A stretch of 64,000 bases of DNA from Acidobacteriota bacterium (GTDB lineage: Bacteria > Acidobacteriota > Vicinamibacteria > Fen-336), in the NCBI GenBank assembly GCA_022340585.1, contig JAJDNS010000024.1, forward strand, positions 1 to 64,000, in the 5' to 3' direction. Below, in pieces: positions 62,716 to 64,000 of the stretch. The notes beneath the pieces were generated by a model. That model did not search any database. It saw nothing but the letters and a program-made list of their open reading frames with translations, and was not told the DNA's origin. The position numbers were made by a program, and so were the translations under genes. The first letter of the stretch is position 1; each line of letters opens with the position of its first letter.

Positions 62716-64000
62716 CTATCGCCGGCGCAGGCGGCCCTCGGGGTCACGGGGCACGACCCGGAGCGTTTCCGAGTGGCCGACGAAGACACGCCCGGGGCCA
62801 CCACCGGCGGGGCGGACGTGCTTGCGGCGGGTGGCGTGCACGTCCACCTTCGGCTGCCGGCGAGCCTCGCTGAAGAAGGCGGCCACCTCACCGGCCTCTC
62901 TCAGGTCGGCCGCGCCCGCCCGCCCCTCGTTGTCGCGCAGAATCACGTGCGACCCGGGAGCGTCCCGCGCGTGAAACCACAGGTCCTCCGGGCGGGCCAC
63001 CCGAAACGTCAGGTGCTGGTTCTCCCGGGCGTTGCGTCCCACCAGGATCGACAGCCCGCGGCTGGTGAGGTAGTGCGGCGGTCCCGCGGCGGCGGCCCCG
63101 GTCTTCTTCTCGCCGAGCGGGGCCACCGGCTCGAGAGTGTCGAGGTCGTGCCCATCCCGGGCCTCGAGCAGGCTCCCTTCGCGCTCCCGCTCCTCCTCGA
63201 GAGCCGAGACCGCCTCGCGCCGCCGCAGATCGATCTGCCGGCGCGCGCGCTCGGCGCGCCGCGCCCTCTGGAAGCGTCGCTCGGCGTTTTGAACCCCGCC
63301 CAGCTTCGGGTCCACCTGGAGGATCAGCTCTCGCCCGGGCTCGTGCGGGTCGGGGACGGTGACCTCGCTCGCCCCCGGCTCGAGACGCGTGGCGAGGGCG
63401 AGGAGCGCCTCGGCCTCACGCCGCAGGACCGTCTCGTCGGCGAGCCGAGCGAGGTCCCGGGCCAGGTTGACCCCGAGCTGCTCCAGGCGCAGGACCCGGC
63501 GGCGGACCGCCCTCAGCGCCGCGCGGCGACGACGCTCGAACCCCAGTCCCCGGCGGCGCGCCTCGAGGAACAGCTCGGCCGCGGCCGACCAGGAATCGAG
63601 GTGGAGAACGGTCCGGCCGGGGCGCTCGAGGGGAGCCGGGGCCAGGAGCACCGCGTCGGGTCCGGCGAGGTCGGCATCGTGCCACGAGCTCGGAGGCCCG
63701 GGGACGACGAGCGTCGGCCGGCTCCGCCGCAGCTGCTCGACGACCTCGGCGAACGACGCCGCCGAGCCGTCGAGCTCGGCGGCGAGAGTCGGCCCGAGTG
63801 CCGGACAGGCGGCGAGGACTGCGCGCCGGCGTGATCGGCCCGCCGCCTGGGCCGCGGCCACTGCGGATTCGAAGGCCTCGGGGGCAAGGCGATCGGGCTC
63901 GCGCTCGGGCGCCTCCGGCGGCAGCGGCCAGGCTTCGGGTCCGTCACCGAGCGTGGCCAGGGGCGCTCCCCCGACGACCAGCGTGAGGGCAGGCGCGGGG
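62716..64000 (-). CDS. NFACT family protein (Rqc2/FbpA-like), 5' end outside the window
   Basis: Coiled coil followed by HYLTSRGLSILVGRNARENQHLTFRVARPEDLWFHARDAPGSHVILRD (NFACT-R); frame stays open to the window edge. Confidence 0.92.
   Translation of the reverse strand, partial: PAPALTLVVGGAPLATLGDGPEAWPLPPEAPEREPDRLAPEAFESAVAAAQAAGRSRRRAVLAACPALGPTLAAELDGSAASFAEVVEQLRRSRPTLVVPGPPSSWHDADLAGPDAVLLAPAPLERPGRTVLHLDSWSAAAELFLEARRRGLGFERRRRAALRAVRRRVLRLEQLGVNLARDLARLADETVLRREAEALLALATRLEPGASEVTVPDPHEPGRELILQVDPKLGGVQNAERRFQRARRAERARRQIDLRRREAVSALEEEREREGSLLEARDGHDLDTLEPVAPLGEKKTGAAAAGPPHYLTSRGLSILVGRNARENQHLTFRVARPEDLWFHARDAPGSHVILRDNEGRAGAADLREAGEVAAFFSEARRQPKVDVHATRRKHVRPAGGGPGRVFVGHSETLRVVPRDPEGRLRRR

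Overview
GC-rich bacterial chromosomal window, probably chromosome or MAG sequence from an Acidobacteriota-like or other deep-branching lineage; the taxonomic guess is low confidence. No phage, CRISPR array or transposase was found. Four zones stand out. (1) 0-30 kb is accessory: decayed genes (HtpX-like chimera, NlpE-like gene, DUF3943-type outer-membrane protein, serine hydrolase), a nucleotidyltransferase/small-protein pair, ilvD, a nine-CXXCH cytochrome + GMC oxidoreductase + gluconate-dehydrogenase-subunit-3-like trio, a FISUMP-sulfatase fusion, MscS, HhH/OmpA pair, ECF sigma + Hanks kinase, SPOR-NlpC/P60, tRNA-Leu(GAG), a large membrane protein and an MFS transporter. (2) 29.5-45.6 kb is a dense, mostly minus-strand signalling/scaffold locus: MshEN, EAL, FHA, PEGA/PDZ, TPR-NHL, Ser/Thr kinase-PEGA, PP2C, DnaJ-TPR, HEAT-like, RodZ-like and giant TPR genes, many with 4-bp start/stop overlaps. 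This is the best candidate for an undescribed system. (3) 45.6-54 kb is housekeeping: rnhB, rplS, trmD, rimM, KH protein, rpsP, ffh, ribBA, ribE, ribD, ftsY. (4) 54-64 kb holds a roadblock/TPR/HD-GYP/FHA-GAF-cyclase cluster, then gpsA, plsY, thpR, cinA, pgpA and an NFACT-family gene cut by the window edge. Two dispersed palindromic elements share GGGGTCAGGTC...GACCTGACCCC termini (50059-50128 and 62628-62699). All product calls come from motif reading of the supplied translations; no database search was run.
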